Below are positions 18,578 through 28,118 of a stretch of DNA of 64,000 nt, piece by piece; the stretch's first letter is position 1; each line of letters starts with the position of its first letter. The translations under genes and the position numbers were made by a program. The notes under the pieces are model-generated. The model was not told the DNA's origin and ran no database searches. It saw only the letters and a program-made list of their open reading frames with translations. This DNA is from Candidatus Eiseniibacteriota bacterium. GTDB lineage: Bacteria > Eisenbacteria > RBG-16-71-46 > CAIMUX01. Location: positions 50,314 to 114,313 of the forward strand of contig CAIMUX010000121.1 in the NCBI GenBank assembly GCA_903844735.1, written 5' to 3'.

Positions 18578-19974
18578 CGTCCATCTCCGTTCCCGGATGC
18601 CGCGGTGGGCCCCCGTGTCTTGGATCCGAACCGCAACACCTGCGGGCCGGAGCCCCAGTGGCGCCGTGCCGAGTTGTCCGCGATAGCCGCCGTAAAGACG
18701 ACCTCGGAGCCCGGCTCCCCGGTGAACTGCACATCGTTGAATCCGTCGCCGGTACGCAACGGTCGCGCCACCTCAAGCGTCCAAAGCCCGATCTTCGCGT
18801 CGAAGACCGCCTTGCCCCTGACGTCGGCCCGGCTCTCGCTCGGGTACGTAAAATAGAAGGCGCTGACACGATCAGGAAGCGTGAGCGTGGCGCCGCTCTC
18901 ACCGGGCCTCCACTTATGCTCCGGCTTCCCCGCCGGTAGCGTGGCCCAGTTCGTGGTATCGACGGCGGAAAACTCGGCCGGAATCCGCTCGACGTCATCG
19001 CGCCAGATGTAGTAGAGAGAGATTCCGTTGTTCACACGACAGTCCTCGCCGAAGCGGCTGAAGCAGTTGTTCGGGTTGGAGGGCTTGTAGAAGGGGTCGT
19101 CGCCGGGCCGGTAGATCCAACGCGGGCGGTTGCTGCCGGGAAACGTGTTGGGAAACCAGCAACTCCGACCGGGATCGGGCACGAGGCCGCCCACTGGATC
19201 GGCACTGAAGTCATCGAGATACCCGGGGATCCCGAAGGCCGGATAGTTGCCGTTGTCGTTCTCGGTGTACTTGTCCCGCACCTGATTCGTACGACACGCA
19301 AGCCACTGCCAGACATCCAGGCGACCGTGGGCGGGGCGTCCGAAGGATGGGCTCTGGTTGAGATGACAAGCCACACGGCATCCCTGCTCGCGAAATGTCC
19401 CCAGGGCATCGTCGGTCGGCTCCATCTCGAAGGCCAAGCTGAGCCGATCCTCGTCTTCGCGGGCGAACAGTGGCGTTTCGCGCGCCCAGGAACTCTCGGC
19501 CACGAGGACATCCTGGCGGCCGGTCGAATCGGTGAGATTTGGCCCCACGTAGCACAGTGCGTCTTTTATCATGTTGGGGACGCGATCGACCCACCGGAAG
19601 AGGAAGAAGATGTCCGTGTCGGTGTAGACGACCTTCATGGCCACATAGATCGGTTCACCCGGATCCCCGGTCCCGTTCGCCGACGTGACGTGGACCTGGG
19701 CATATGGGCGGTCAAGATCCAGAGGACCGCCCCACTCCTTGTCCTTGGCCTCGCCATCCATCAAGATTTCGTGCCCGCTGAACTCGCTCGTGGGAATGTA
19801 GAACGCCGTGACGACGTTGCCGGCGACAGAACCGGGCCTGAGAAGCTTGTCGTCGTCATTCTGGCACGCGGGGACGAGGGACATCACGAGCAGCAGGAGA
19901 AGTGGGCGAACCAACGCGCCGCGTAACGGGTTACGATCGGCACCGGGCAGTAACGGCGTCCTACGCATCGCCAT
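18574..19974 (-). CDS. lipoprotein with ethylbenzene-dehydrogenase-type heme-binding domain
   Basis: 466 residues. The start ATG at 19974 (GGAG 7 nt upstream) yields a lipoprotein signal (LLLLLVMSLVPAC). The body resembles the EB_dh/DMSO-reductase gamma-subunit heme b family: DGEAKDKEWGG near the start, long beta sandwich, HWGSGPQVLRFG at the end. At about residue 200 it has Cys-Arg-Val-Ala-Cys-His, that is CX3CH and not the classical CX2CH, in the position where such proteins carry a c-heme motif. Likely a periplasmic or outer-membrane electron-transfer protein; electron partners are not in the window. Confidence 0.7.
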   Translation of the reverse strand: MAMRRTPLLPGADRNPLRGALVRPLLLLLVMSLVPACQNDDDKLLRPGSVAGNVVTAFYIPTSEFSGHEILMDGEAKDKEWGGPLDLDRPYAQVHVTSANGTGDPGEPIYVAMKVVYTDTDIFFLFRWVDRVPNMIKDALCYVGPNLTDSTGRQDVLVAESSWARETPLFAREDEDRLSLAFEMEPTDDALGTFREQGCRVACHLNQSPSFGRPAHGRLDVWQWLACRTNQVRDKYTENDNGNYPAFGIPGYLDDFSADPVGGLVPDPGRSCWFPNTFPGSNRPRWIYRPGDDPFYKPSNPNNCFSRFGEDCRVNNGISLYYIWRDDVERIPAEFSAVDTTNWATLPAGKPEHKWRPGESGATLTLPDRVSAFYFTYPSESRADVRGKAVFDAKIGLWTLEVARPLRTGDGFNDVQFTGEPGSEVVFTAAIADNSARRHWGSGPQVLRFGSKTRGPTAASGNGDGR

Positions 19975-20133
19975 ACGAGCTCCAATCCCTATGGGCCCGG
20001 GTGGCGGGATCGGGTGCGGGAGCCGGGCATAAGACGCCGCCTGATCCCCACACACCCTAAGACCGAGAGGTCTCCCGCCAACCCCAGGCAGACTACCCAC
20101 ATGGCGGAACCGCATCCGCCACAACTGGGGTCA

Positions 20134-20162
20134 AAGGTAGGCAAGGAACTGCCGACTGTCAA
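20134..20162 (-). promoter_or_regulatory. sigma70-type promoter of the heme-lipoprotein unit
   Basis: Minus-strand TTGACA (20157-20162) overlaps the stop codon of the phosphomannomutase gene; 17 bp later is TACCTT (20134-20139). This would transcribe 18574-19974 and 17090-18577 with a leader of about 150 nt, in which I see no recognised RNA element. Confidence 0.55.
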
Positions 20163-21538
20163 TCGGTTTCCCCCTCTTCGCTCATTCGGACCTCGGGATG
20201 CCGGGCCAGGGCGGTTCGAAACGCTGTCTCAACGCTCCGAAGCGCAGCGCGGGTTCGTCCTTCAAACCGGAGCACGAGGACCGGTTGTGTGTTCGAGGCG
20301 CGCACCAATCCCCAGCCGTCGTCGAAACGTACCCGCGCCCCATCGAGCGTGAGTACCTCGTGCGTCCGCGCAAACTCCTCGGCCAGGTCCTGCACCACCC
20401 GGAACTTCGTCTCGTCCGGACAGTCGACTCGGATCTCCGGGCTGTTCTCGTAGTGGGGCAAGTCAGCAACATGCCGCGAGAGCGGGCCACCCCATCGGGC
20501 CAGGATGGTGGCCAGCCGGGCTGAACCGTAGATACCGTCGTCGTGCCCCCAGAACCCCTCGGCAAAGAACATGTGCCCCGACATCTCCCCCGCCAGGGGC
20601 GCCCCTTCCTCCCGCATCTTCGCCTTGGTGAGAGAGTGGCCCGACTTCCACATCACGGGGCGCCCACCGTGGGCACGAATGTCTTCCTCCAGTCCCTGCG
20701 AGCACTTCACGTCGAACACGATGGGTGCCCCGGGAACCCGTTCAAGAACGTCGCGCGCGAAGAGGGCGAGAAGCTGGTCGCCATAGAGGAGCCTTCCGGT
20801 CTCGTCGATCACACCGAGCCGGTCGGCATCGCCGTCGTAGCCAAAACCGAGGTCGGCCCCTTCTTCCACCACGCGCCGCGCGAGCTCCTTCATGAATGCC
20901 GGCACAGTGGGGTCGGGCAGGTGGTTCGGAAAGAGCGGGTCTGGATCGCAGAAGAGGGGGGTCACGGCGTGGCCGAGCGATTCGAGAATCGGGACGGCCA
21001 CCGGACCGGCGGTGCCGTTGCCGGCATCAATGACGAGGCGCAGAGGGCGAACGGGTCGGCAGCGCTCCACGACCATGGCGCCGTACGCCTCCAGCACCGG
21101 ACGATCCAACACGTCTCCGATACCCTCGACGAAGATCCCGGCCTCGATCCGGCGTCGCAGGTCCTGGATCTCCTCACCGTGAAGGGAGGCGGGACCGAGT
21201 TGCAGCTTGAAACCGTTGAATTCGATCGGATTGTGGCTGCCGGTGATCATCACACCGGCATCGGCCGGCCAGGCCGAGACGGCGTAGTAGACCGCCGGGG
21301 TGGGCACCATTCCGGTTCGGAGGACCGACAGCCCGGTGGAGACCAGTCCCCGGGTCCAGGCATCCTCCAGGCGCGGTGACGACGCGCGAACGTCGCGTCC
21401 GAGAACGACGGTGCGCCCACCGCCCTCTCGCACGCGGCTGCCAAAGGCCCGGGCGACCGCGAGCGCGGTCTCCTCAGTCAGATCGCTATCGGCAACGCCA
21501 CGGATGTCGTACTCGCGGAAGATGTGCGGGTTGATCAA
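20159..21538 (-). CDS. manB: phosphomannomutase/phosphoglucomutase
   Basis: 459 residues, usual for AlgC/ManB-type alpha-D-phosphohexomutases. Interconverts hexose 1- and 6-phosphates for sugar-nucleotide and LPS synthesis. Visible motifs: active serine loop TGSHNPIEFNG (near 100), metal loop GYDGDADRLG (near 240), sugar loop GEMSGHMFF (near 325) and the phosphate-binding C-domain (RASNTQPVLVLRFEG). Start TTG at 21538 with AAAGGAGACG upstream. Last gene of the metK operon. Confidence 0.93.
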   Translation of the reverse strand: MINPHIFREYDIRGVADSDLTEETALAVARAFGSRVREGGGRTVVLGRDVRASSPRLEDAWTRGLVSTGLSVLRTGMVPTPAVYYAVSAWPADAGVMITGSHNPIEFNGFKLQLGPASLHGEEIQDLRRRIEAGIFVEGIGDVLDRPVLEAYGAMVVERCRPVRPLRLVIDAGNGTAGPVAVPILESLGHAVTPLFCDPDPLFPNHLPDPTVPAFMKELARRVVEEGADLGFGYDGDADRLGVIDETGRLLYGDQLLALFARDVLERVPGAPIVFDVKCSQGLEEDIRAHGGRPVMWKSGHSLTKAKMREEGAPLAGEMSGHMFFAEGFWGHDDGIYGSARLATILARWGGPLSRHVADLPHYENSPEIRVDCPDETKFRVVQDLAEEFARTHEVLTLDGARVRFDDGWGLVRASNTQPVLVLRFEGRTRAALRSVETAFRTALARHPEVRMSEEGETD

Positions 21539-21597
21539 GACGTCTCCTTTCCGCCACCCAGGGCGGGGTTGCCACCGCCCCCGCGGGGCCGGACTTG

Positions 21598-21661
21598 GTC
21601 GCCTCAGGAAGCGGCCGCCTCAGAATTCGGTCGCACCACGGACTGATCGCCTCAGGAGCCG
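21598..21661. repeat. four degenerate 16-bp tandem repeats over the prfB stop
   Basis: Four consecutive 16-bp units (21598-21613, 21614-21629, 21630-21645, 21646-21661) share the pattern NYCGCCTCAGRANNCG; the third is the most decayed. The last unit covers the prfB stop codon and final codons, the others fill the spacer before the mutase gene. Confidence 0.55.
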
Positions 21662-22765
21662 GTCGGCCCCTGCCGGCGCAATCGGAGAAAGGCATCGATG
21701 AACGGGTTCAATTCGCCGTTCATCACAGCCTGGACATCCCCATCCTCATGGCCGGTGCGGTGGTCCTTCACCATGGTATAGGGCTGAAAGACGTACGAGC
21801 GGATCTGGTGCCCCCATGCGATGTCGGTCTTTGAATCCTCGAGGTGCCCGAGCTTTTTGGCCTCTTGCTCGCGACTCCAGGCCCAGAAACGCGCGCTTAG
21901 GATTCGCATGGCGAACTCGCGGTTGCGGTGTTGCGAGCGTTCGGCCTGCGACTGCACCACGATGCCGGTCGCCAGATGCGTGATGCGCACCGCGGAGTCG
22001 GTCTTGTTCACATGCTGCCCGCCCGCTCCGCTGGCCCGAAAGGTGTCGACACGAACATCCTCGTCCTTGATCTCCACGTCCCCGACTTCGGCCACCTGCG
22101 GAAGGACGAAGAGGCTGGCGAAGCTCGTGTGGCGCCGCTTGGCCGCGTCGAAGGGCGAGATGCGAACGAGACGATGGACGCCGCTCTCCGCCTTGAGGTA
22201 GCCGTAGGCGTATTCCCCCTCCACTTCGAACGTGACATCCTTCAGCCCGGCCTCATCGCCCGGCTGATAGTCCAGAATGTTCGCCTTGAACCCGTTCGAC
22301 TCGACCCAGCGCATGTACATGCGGTAGAGCATCTCCGCCCAATCCTGGCTCTCCGTGCCGCCGGCGCCGGGATGGATGGCCACGATGGCGTTGTTGAGGT
22401 CATGCTCCCCGTTGAGCAGCGTGGTGAGTTCAAAGGCGTCCAGCTCCCGACGGAACTTCTTCTCTGCCTCAGCCGCGTCGCGCGCCGCCTCGTCACCGTC
22501 CTCTTCGCTCAGCTCAAGGAGGATCCCGAAGTCTTCCCAGGCGCGATGCACCTCGGCGTGGCGATGGGTGAACCCTCTAAGGACGCGGAGGGTCTTCAGG
22601 ATGGCCGTCGCCGCCTTCGGGCGGTCCCAGAAACCGGGCGCGGCCATCTTCTCTTCCAGGCTCTGGATCTCGCGCTGCTTGCCGTCCAGGTCAAAGAAAA
22701 CTCCGCAGCGCCTCGAGGCGCCCGCCACCATCTTCCCAGCTCCGCTTCATCTCGATCGTGGTCAC
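21652..22765 (-). CDS. prfB: peptide chain release factor 2 with programmed +1 frameshift
   Basis: Recognises UGA and UAA. The main frame (21652-22692) has the GGQ loop (GAGGQHVNKTDSA) and the usual domains. The first 24 codons lie in another frame: GTG at 22765 (GAGGAG upstream) to CTT at 22694-22696, followed by in-frame TGA at 22691-22693. The junction CTT-TGA-C is the classical autoregulatory RF2 slippage site; slipping by one base continues with GAC at 22690-22692. GGAG lies 4 nt before CTT, playing the internal Shine-Dalgarno. Full product about 370 residues. It lies 5 nt past coaE. Confidence 0.93.
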
Positions 22766-22770
22766 CGTGA

Positions 22771-23439
22771 TCAGCTCCTCCCCGGGACCCCTAGGCGGGC
22801 CGCCAGCTCACGCCAAAGCGCCTCCGCGGCTCGCTCCAGCGATTCCCTCGTACCGTTGTTGTCGATCGTCCGGTCGGCGCGGACATCCTCGAACAAGAGC
22901 CGCTCCTGCGCGGCGATCCGCCGCCTCGCTTCCTCCCGGTTCAGGCCGCGCGCTTCGATACGGTGGAGGCGCACGTTCGGAGTGGCTCGCACCAGAACCA
23001 GCGCTCCCAAGCGCAGACGATCCAGCCATGCCGGCAGAACCGCCGCGTCGAGCAGGATGATACCCGCATACCCCGAAGCCTTCAAGGACGCTACCCGCCG
23101 TTTCACCTCCGCGAGAATGACCGGGTGACTCGCCGAGTCGAGGGCGGCCAGCGCCAGGGCATCGCCAAAGACGAGCGCCGCGAGACGGGCGCGATCAATC
23201 TCGCCCCCGGAACCGAGCACCGCGTCGCCAAAGCGCGCGATCACCGCGTCTCGCGCCGCCCCTCCGGGGTCGATCGCCTCGTGTCCCAGCCGGTCGGCAT
23301 CGATCACGGGACAGCCGTGCTTCTCCGCCACGATCCGGCAGAGGAGACTCTTTCCCGAGCCGATCGACCCGGTGATGCCGACAAGGAACGGTCCTGTCCC
23401 CACAGACGTCGGCGCCGGCCGCTCGGGCAGGCTAGGCAT
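22771..23439 (-). CDS. coaE: dephospho-CoA kinase
   Basis: 222 residues. Phosphorylates the 3'-hydroxyl of dephospho-CoA, the last step of CoA synthesis. P-loop GITGSIGSGKS near residue 21-31, then VIDADRLGHEAI, and the lid and CoA-binding segments as in the family. I take the ATG at 23439, which overlaps the polA stop by 8 nt; longer starts lie inside polA. Confidence 0.93.
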   Translation of the reverse strand: MPSLPERPAPTSVGTGPFLVGITGSIGSGKSLLCRIVAEKHGCPVIDADRLGHEAIDPGGAARDAVIARFGDAVLGSGGEIDRARLAALVFGDALALAALDSASHPVILAEVKRRVASLKASGYAGIILLDAAVLPAWLDRLRLGALVLVRATPNVRLHRIEARGLNREEARRRIAAQERLLFEDVRADRTIDNNGTRESLERAAEALWRELAARLGVPGRS

Positions 23440-26400
23440 GCGCTTCGTCCCAGTTCGAACCGCATCCGAGTTCCACGCGTAACGGCACCGCCAACCGGTC
23501 CGGTGTCGTCGCATCGTCCGCGGCCGGAAGAGATGAGAACAGACCGGGCTCCGGTTCGCGACGCGGCCTCGAACGGCGAGACGACTCACCGGCCGGTCCA
23601 ACCTCCTGCGGCGACGCCGCCCCGCCGGTCGACTCGGCGTGATGCGGCAACGGTCCTGCACCGACCATGCCCCGCAGCAGCTGCCGATCCGCTCCCTCCA
23701 TCGCTTCCCGCAGAAGCTCAGCGACGGCGGGGGCCTCCCCCTCGGGTGCCTCCAGCAGCAATTCGTCGTGCACCTGCAGGATCATCCGTGCTCGCAGACC
23801 GCGCTCGGCGAGACGGCGCTCCACGTCGAGCATCGCCTGTTTGATCAGATCGGCGGCCGATCCCTGGATCGGTGTGTTGATCGCCATCCGCTCCGCCTGA
23901 GCGCGAACCCGTGCGTCACCGCCGGCGATCCCGCGGAGAAATCGACGCCGGCCCGTAATGGTGCGGACCATTCCTTCCCGCCGCGCCCGGGCCATCGTCT
24001 CTTCCTGGAAGCTTCGGACACCCGGCATGTTGACGAAATAGGTGTCGATGAAGGTCCGGGCTTCCGCGAAGGAGATCGAGAGTTCGCGGGCGAGGCGGGT
24101 GGCCCCCATGCCATAGATGACCCCGAAGTTGATCGTCTTGGCGCGGGCGCGCATGGATGGGCCGACCTGGTCGGGCCGCACACCGAAGATCCGCGCCGCG
24201 GTGGCGGTATGAACATCGATCCCGCGGGAGAACGCATCGAGGAGTCCCGGGTCATGTGAAAGGTGGGCCAGGATCCGCAATTCGACCTGCGAGTAGTCCG
24301 CAGACACGAGGACCCAGCCCGGGGGAGCGGCGAAGGCGCGGCGGAGACCTCGGCCACGCTCAGTGCGCACCGGGATGTTCTGCAGGTTGGGATCGCTGGA
24401 GGAGAGGCGCCCTGTGGCCGCCACTGCCTGGTTGAACGACGCGTGGATCCGCCCCGTGCGCGCGTCCACCCGCGCAGGCATGGCGTCAAGGTAGGTGCTC
24501 TTGAGCTTGGCCAGCTCGCGGTACTCGAGAATCAGCCGGGGAACCGGGTGGAGAGAGGCAAGCTCTTCCAACACCTCTTGGTCCGTCGAGCGACCGGTCT
24601 TCGTCTTCCTTCGCGGCGGAAGGCCGAGACGGTCGAAAAGGAGGGTTTCGAGTTGCCGCGGCGAGTTGACATTGAACGCCTCCCCCGCGGCGGTCTGGAT
24701 CTCCTGTTCCAAACGGTGCAAGTCCGCCTCCATGCCGACGGAGAGGGCTCCGAGCAGAGGCGTGTCAACGCGTACGCCGACTTGCTCCATCCGCAACAGC
24801 GTGCGCACCAGCGGGCATTCCAGCTCGGTCCAGAGGCGGTGCAGACCGGCCGCGCGCAGCCGCGGTTCGAGGACGGCGTGCAGGCGCAGCGTCGCGTCGA
24901 CATCCTCACCGCAATAGGCAGCCGCCTTGATCACCGGCACGCGGTCCATGGTCCCCCGGCTCTTCCCGGTGCCGATCAGCTCGGTGAGAGGAATCTTGCT
25001 GTGCCCGAGAAAGCGCAGACTCAACGCGTCGAGGTTGTGCCGCTCGTCCGGATCGTCGAGGTAAGCGGCCAGCAGGGTGTCGCGCAGGAGGCAGCGTGAC
25101 TCGAGGCCGAGGGCACCGAGTACATGGAGGTCGAACTTCAGGTTATGGCCAATGAGCGTGACTCCGGGATCAGCCAGGACGGGGGCTAACCGCTCTGCCA
25201 CCCAGCTCAAAGGCAGGTTCGCCCCCTCCGTATGACCGAGCGGCAGGTAGTATGCGGCCCCGGGCTCCCACCCCAGGCCGAGACCGACGATGGCATCACG
25301 GCGCGCATTGAGCCCCATGGTTTCGGTGTCGAGAACAAGCGGCCGCGCCGCGTGACGCCACCGGCTGAGGATTCGGTCCAAATCCTCCGGCGAGGCAATA
25401 ACCCTGTAGTTGCCGGACCAGGCGTCGCCCGTGGTAACGGCGGCGACCTGCCCTCCGCCTGTATCGGGATCGACGGCGGCATTCGGGTGCACACCGGCCG
25501 CCCCGGCATCCGGCCACGCAAGCTCAGGATTCTCCCGGCCCGAGGCCGCGGCGGCGGCGCCCGGGAAGGCGCCGGAAAGCACCTCCTGCGGGCGCAGGAC
25601 CCTAGCAGCTGGGCCCGGGAAAGCCTGGAGGCCATCGTTCTCCGGGCCGGGCAAGCCCTCGGCAGAGGCACCGGCCGGTATCGGGGTCGTCCCGGCAATC
25701 TGCCCCAGTCTGCGGCGTAGCTGTCGAAACTCGAATTCGTCCAGGAGTGCCAGGAAATCGACCGGCACAAGCGGCACAACGGAGATGCGCAACTCCTCGA
25801 TGGAGCAAGGCGGATCGAGGTCCGTACGGATCGTCACGAGGTCGCGGCTCAGGTAGGCGTTGTCCCGATCGCGCTCGAGATTCGTTCGCACCGCCTTTTT
25901 CCCCAACGCCCCAAGGTGAACATAGACTCCATCGAGTGAACCGAAACGTTCAAGCAAATCGGCAGCGGTCTTGGGGCCGATTCCCTTCACGCCGGGTACA
26001 TTGTCGGAGGCGTCACCCATGAGGGCGAAAAGGTCGATCATCCCTTCCGGACCGACCCCCCAGCGGATACGAACCGCGGCCGCGTCGATCCACTCGCCGG
26101 GTCCGCCCCGTGCCGGCGGGATCCACTGTCGAATCCCCGGGCCCACAAGCTGCATGAAGTCTTTGTCGGCGGATACGATCACAGTCTCGTGCCCTGCCGC
26201 CCTGGCCTGCTTCGCCATGGTGCCGATCAAGTCATCCGCCTCCACCCCCTCACGCTCGATCACGCGTGCCCCCACAGCCCCGGCCAGACGTCGCGCCTTC
26301 GGCATCTGGGCCACGAGTTCCTCCGGCATGGGCGGCCGGTGGGCCTTGTAGTCGGGGTACCGCTCGTGCCGAAAGGTAGGGCCGGGGAGGTCGAAAGCCA

Positions 26401-26572
26401 CGCCCAGAAACGCCGGTCTCTCTTGCTGCAGAAGGTGCACGAGCGCGTTGGCAAATCCGAAGACCGCCGCCATCGGCTCGCCCCGCGTCATCATCGGATT
26501 GCCCAGAAAAGCGAAGTGGGCGCGGTAGACAAGCGCCGTCCCGTCGACGAGAAAGACACGCTCCGGAGTCAT
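23432..26572 (-). CDS. polA: DNA polymerase I with C-terminal insertion
   Basis: 1046 residues, long for the family (about 930). 5'-nuclease domain 1-290 (FLVDGTALVYRAH, VEADDLIGTMA); a linker of about 100 residues; 3'-5' proofreading exonuclease with intact residues (VLDTETMGL, GHNLKFDLHVL, YCGEDVDATL); polymerase with motif A (SADYSQVELRILAH), motif B region and motif C (QVHDELLLE). Odd: between LLREAMEGADR and the terminal VPLRVELGCGSNWDEAH strand there is an in-frame insert of about 65 Gly/Pro/Arg/Ser-rich residues. Start ATG at 26572 with GGGAGGTG upstream. Confidence 0.95.
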   Translation of the reverse strand: MTPERVFLVDGTALVYRAHFAFLGNPMMTRGEPMAAVFGFANALVHLLQQERPAFLGVAFDLPGPTFRHERYPDYKAHRPPMPEELVAQMPKARRLAGAVGARVIEREGVEADDLIGTMAKQARAAGHETVIVSADKDFMQLVGPGIRQWIPPARGGPGEWIDAAAVRIRWGVGPEGMIDLFALMGDASDNVPGVKGIGPKTAADLLERFGSLDGVYVHLGALGKKAVRTNLERDRDNAYLSRDLVTIRTDLDPPCSIEELRISVVPLVPVDFLALLDEFEFRQLRRRLGQIAGTTPIPAGASAEGLPGPENDGLQAFPGPAARVLRPQEVLSGAFPGAAAAASGRENPELAWPDAGAAGVHPNAAVDPDTGGGQVAAVTTGDAWSGNYRVIASPEDLDRILSRWRHAARPLVLDTETMGLNARRDAIVGLGLGWEPGAAYYLPLGHTEGANLPLSWVAERLAPVLADPGVTLIGHNLKFDLHVLGALGLESRCLLRDTLLAAYLDDPDERHNLDALSLRFLGHSKIPLTELIGTGKSRGTMDRVPVIKAAAYCGEDVDATLRLHAVLEPRLRAAGLHRLWTELECPLVRTLLRMEQVGVRVDTPLLGALSVGMEADLHRLEQEIQTAAGEAFNVNSPRQLETLLFDRLGLPPRRKTKTGRSTDQEVLEELASLHPVPRLILEYRELAKLKSTYLDAMPARVDARTGRIHASFNQAVAATGRLSSSDPNLQNIPVRTERGRGLRRAFAAPPGWVLVSADYSQVELRILAHLSHDPGLLDAFSRGIDVHTATAARIFGVRPDQVGPSMRARAKTINFGVIYGMGATRLARELSISFAEARTFIDTYFVNMPGVRSFQEETMARARREGMVRTITGRRRFLRGIAGGDARVRAQAERMAINTPIQGSAADLIKQAMLDVERRLAERGLRARMILQVHDELLLEAPEGEAPAVAELLREAMEGADRQLLRGMVGAGPLPHHAESTGGAASPQEVGPAGESSRRSRPRREPEPGLFSSLPAADDATTPDRLAVPLRVELGCGSNWDEAHA

Positions 26573-26603
26573 CTCCGCACCTCCCGGCCCGCAGGCGGGC
26601 CCG

Positions 26604-27296
26604 CTACCTGGGGGCCGTGGAATCCGACTCTGCGCCGTCGGAGGAGAGAGAGCCCCCCCCTTGCTGCAGCGGTTCACCCGGTGTGTCGTCCCGGTAGAGG
26701 CCATGGACGGTGATGAAGGAACGCACCTGCTCGGGCACGAGGAATCGCAGGCTACGCCCTTGCCGGGTCCGCTCGCGGATCTCGCTCGACGAAAGCGCGA
26801 GGCGGGGTCCGTCGAGCAGCACGAGTCGACCGGCCGCACGCCACGCCTCTTGAGCCGGGGAAAGCGCAGCCTGAGTGGTCGCGGCATTCCATCTCGGCCT
26901 CGGATAGACCGCCAGCCGGACCAAGCGGACGATCTCCTCAGGCTCGCGCCATGTCGGCAGCTCCTCCAGCGAGTCGGCCCCGAGAAGAAGCCAGGGTTCC
27001 TTCGGCGCCTCGGGTTGAGCCAGGAGGCGCCGCAACGTCTCTACCGTCCAGGAGGGACGAGCTGGGTCACGCTCGATCGCTGACACCCCAAATCCCTCCG
27101 TATCTCCCACCGCGAGGCGCACCATCTCAAGTCGGAGGTCATACGGGGTGAGAATCCTTCCAGGCTTGTGCGGCGGTCGAGCGGCCGGCACCAGGATCAC
27201 CTGATCGAGGGTCAGAGCCTCCCGGGCCTGCTCGGCCAGGAGCAGGTGGCCGAGGTGAACCGGATCGAAAGTCCCACCGAGAATACCGGCGCGCAT
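26604..27296 (-). CDS. nadD: nicotinate-nucleotide adenylyltransferase
   Basis: 230 residues. Adenylates nicotinate mononucleotide in NAD synthesis. Nucleotidyltransferase signature GGTFDPVHLGH at residues 7-17 and the C-terminal LSSSEIRERTRQG loop are both present. The last 25 residues are an unconserved Gly/Ser/Asp tail. Starts immediately after the bamD stop. Confidence 0.93.
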   Translation of the reverse strand: MRAGILGGTFDPVHLGHLLLAEQAREALTLDQVILVPAARPPHKPGRILTPYDLRLEMVRLAVGDTEGFGVSAIERDPARPSWTVETLRRLLAQPEAPKEPWLLLGADSLEELPTWREPEEIVRLVRLAVYPRPRWNAATTQAALSPAQEAWRAAGRLVLLDGPRLALSSSEIRERTRQGRSLRFLVPEQVRSFITVHGLYRDDTPGEPLQQGGGSLSSDGAESDSTAPR

Positions 27297-28118
27297 TCAA
27301 CGACTCCCGGGGACCGCGGCCTCCTCCCGGGCCAGGGCCTGGTCCGCCTCACGGCAGAGCTTCTTCAGACGCGGCTCGCGCGCCATCCTCTCCGGCGTGG
27401 AGAAATCAAGGAGTCGCTGCCACGCCGCCCGCTCAGCCGCCGCGTCACCGCGCAGGCGGTGTGCCAGGGCTAGCCCCTGCATCGCTTGACCTGCGCACGA
27501 CGACTCGGTCCGGATCGAGAGAGATTTGTCGAAGTAGATCCTGGCCGCCTCCCCCTGCTTCGCCTTCAGATAGGTCTTGCCGTTGAGGTAGGCCTTGAGG
27601 GCAAGCCGATCGAGACACTTCGCCTCGTATCGCTCCGCATCGGCTCGTTGGGCCCCATCGGGATACAGGCGCAGGTACGCGCGAAACGCGGCGAGCGCCT
27701 CCTCGGTCGGTTCGGGGTCGAGGGCCGGCCCGCGCGAGTCGGCGAGCCAAGCCAGGGCGCGCTCATACTGCGCCTCTTCGCGATGGCCGGATTGCGGATA
27801 GTCGCGAAGCAGGCGATCGAACTCGTCGCGCGCCAGAAGATTCTCTCCCTGCTTCTGGTGGGCCATTCCCAGGAGGAAGATGGCATCATCGATCCGGTCG
27901 CTCCCGGGATGCTCGTTGCGGTAGGCATCCAATGCCTCCACCGCTTGCAGGTATCGCCCCTCCCGGAAGATCCGCTCTGCCCGATGGAAGTCGCCCTCTT
28001 CACCCGGCATCTCGCCGGGCTGCGGTGGGCTGCTGCAGGCGAGCGGGCCGAGCGCCGTCGCCGCGAGCACGAGGAGAAGCCAGGCAGGCAGTCTTCTTGG
28101 CACGACCAGCGCCCTCAC
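27297..28118 (-). CDS. bamD: outer-membrane assembly lipoprotein BamD
   Basis: 273 residues. Lipobox LGPLAC after a hydrophobic segment; then about five tetratricopeptide-type helical pairs (RAERIFREGRYLQAVEAL, AIFLLGMAHQKQGENLLA, and a C-terminal pair around KAYLNGKTYLKAKQ) as in BamD/YfiO. It is a component of the BAM complex that inserts outer-membrane barrels. Start GTG overlaps the previous stop by 4 nt (GTGA). Confidence 0.85.
   Translation of the reverse strand: MRALVVPRRLPAWLLLVLAATALGPLACSSPPQPGEMPGEEGDFHRAERIFREGRYLQAVEALDAYRNEHPGSDRIDDAIFLLGMAHQKQGENLLARDEFDRLLRDYPQSGHREEAQYERALAWLADSRGPALDPEPTEEALAAFRAYLRLYPDGAQRADAERYEAKCLDRLALKAYLNGKTYLKAKQGEAARIYFDKSLSIRTESSCAGQAMQGLALAHRLRGDAAAERAAWQRLLDFSTPERMAREPRLKKLCREADQALAREEAAVPGSR

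Noticed and set aside
23432..26572. Intein in polA
   Set aside because: The extra C-terminal segment is only about 65 residues, with no Cys/Ser start, no His-Asn end and no endonuclease motifs.
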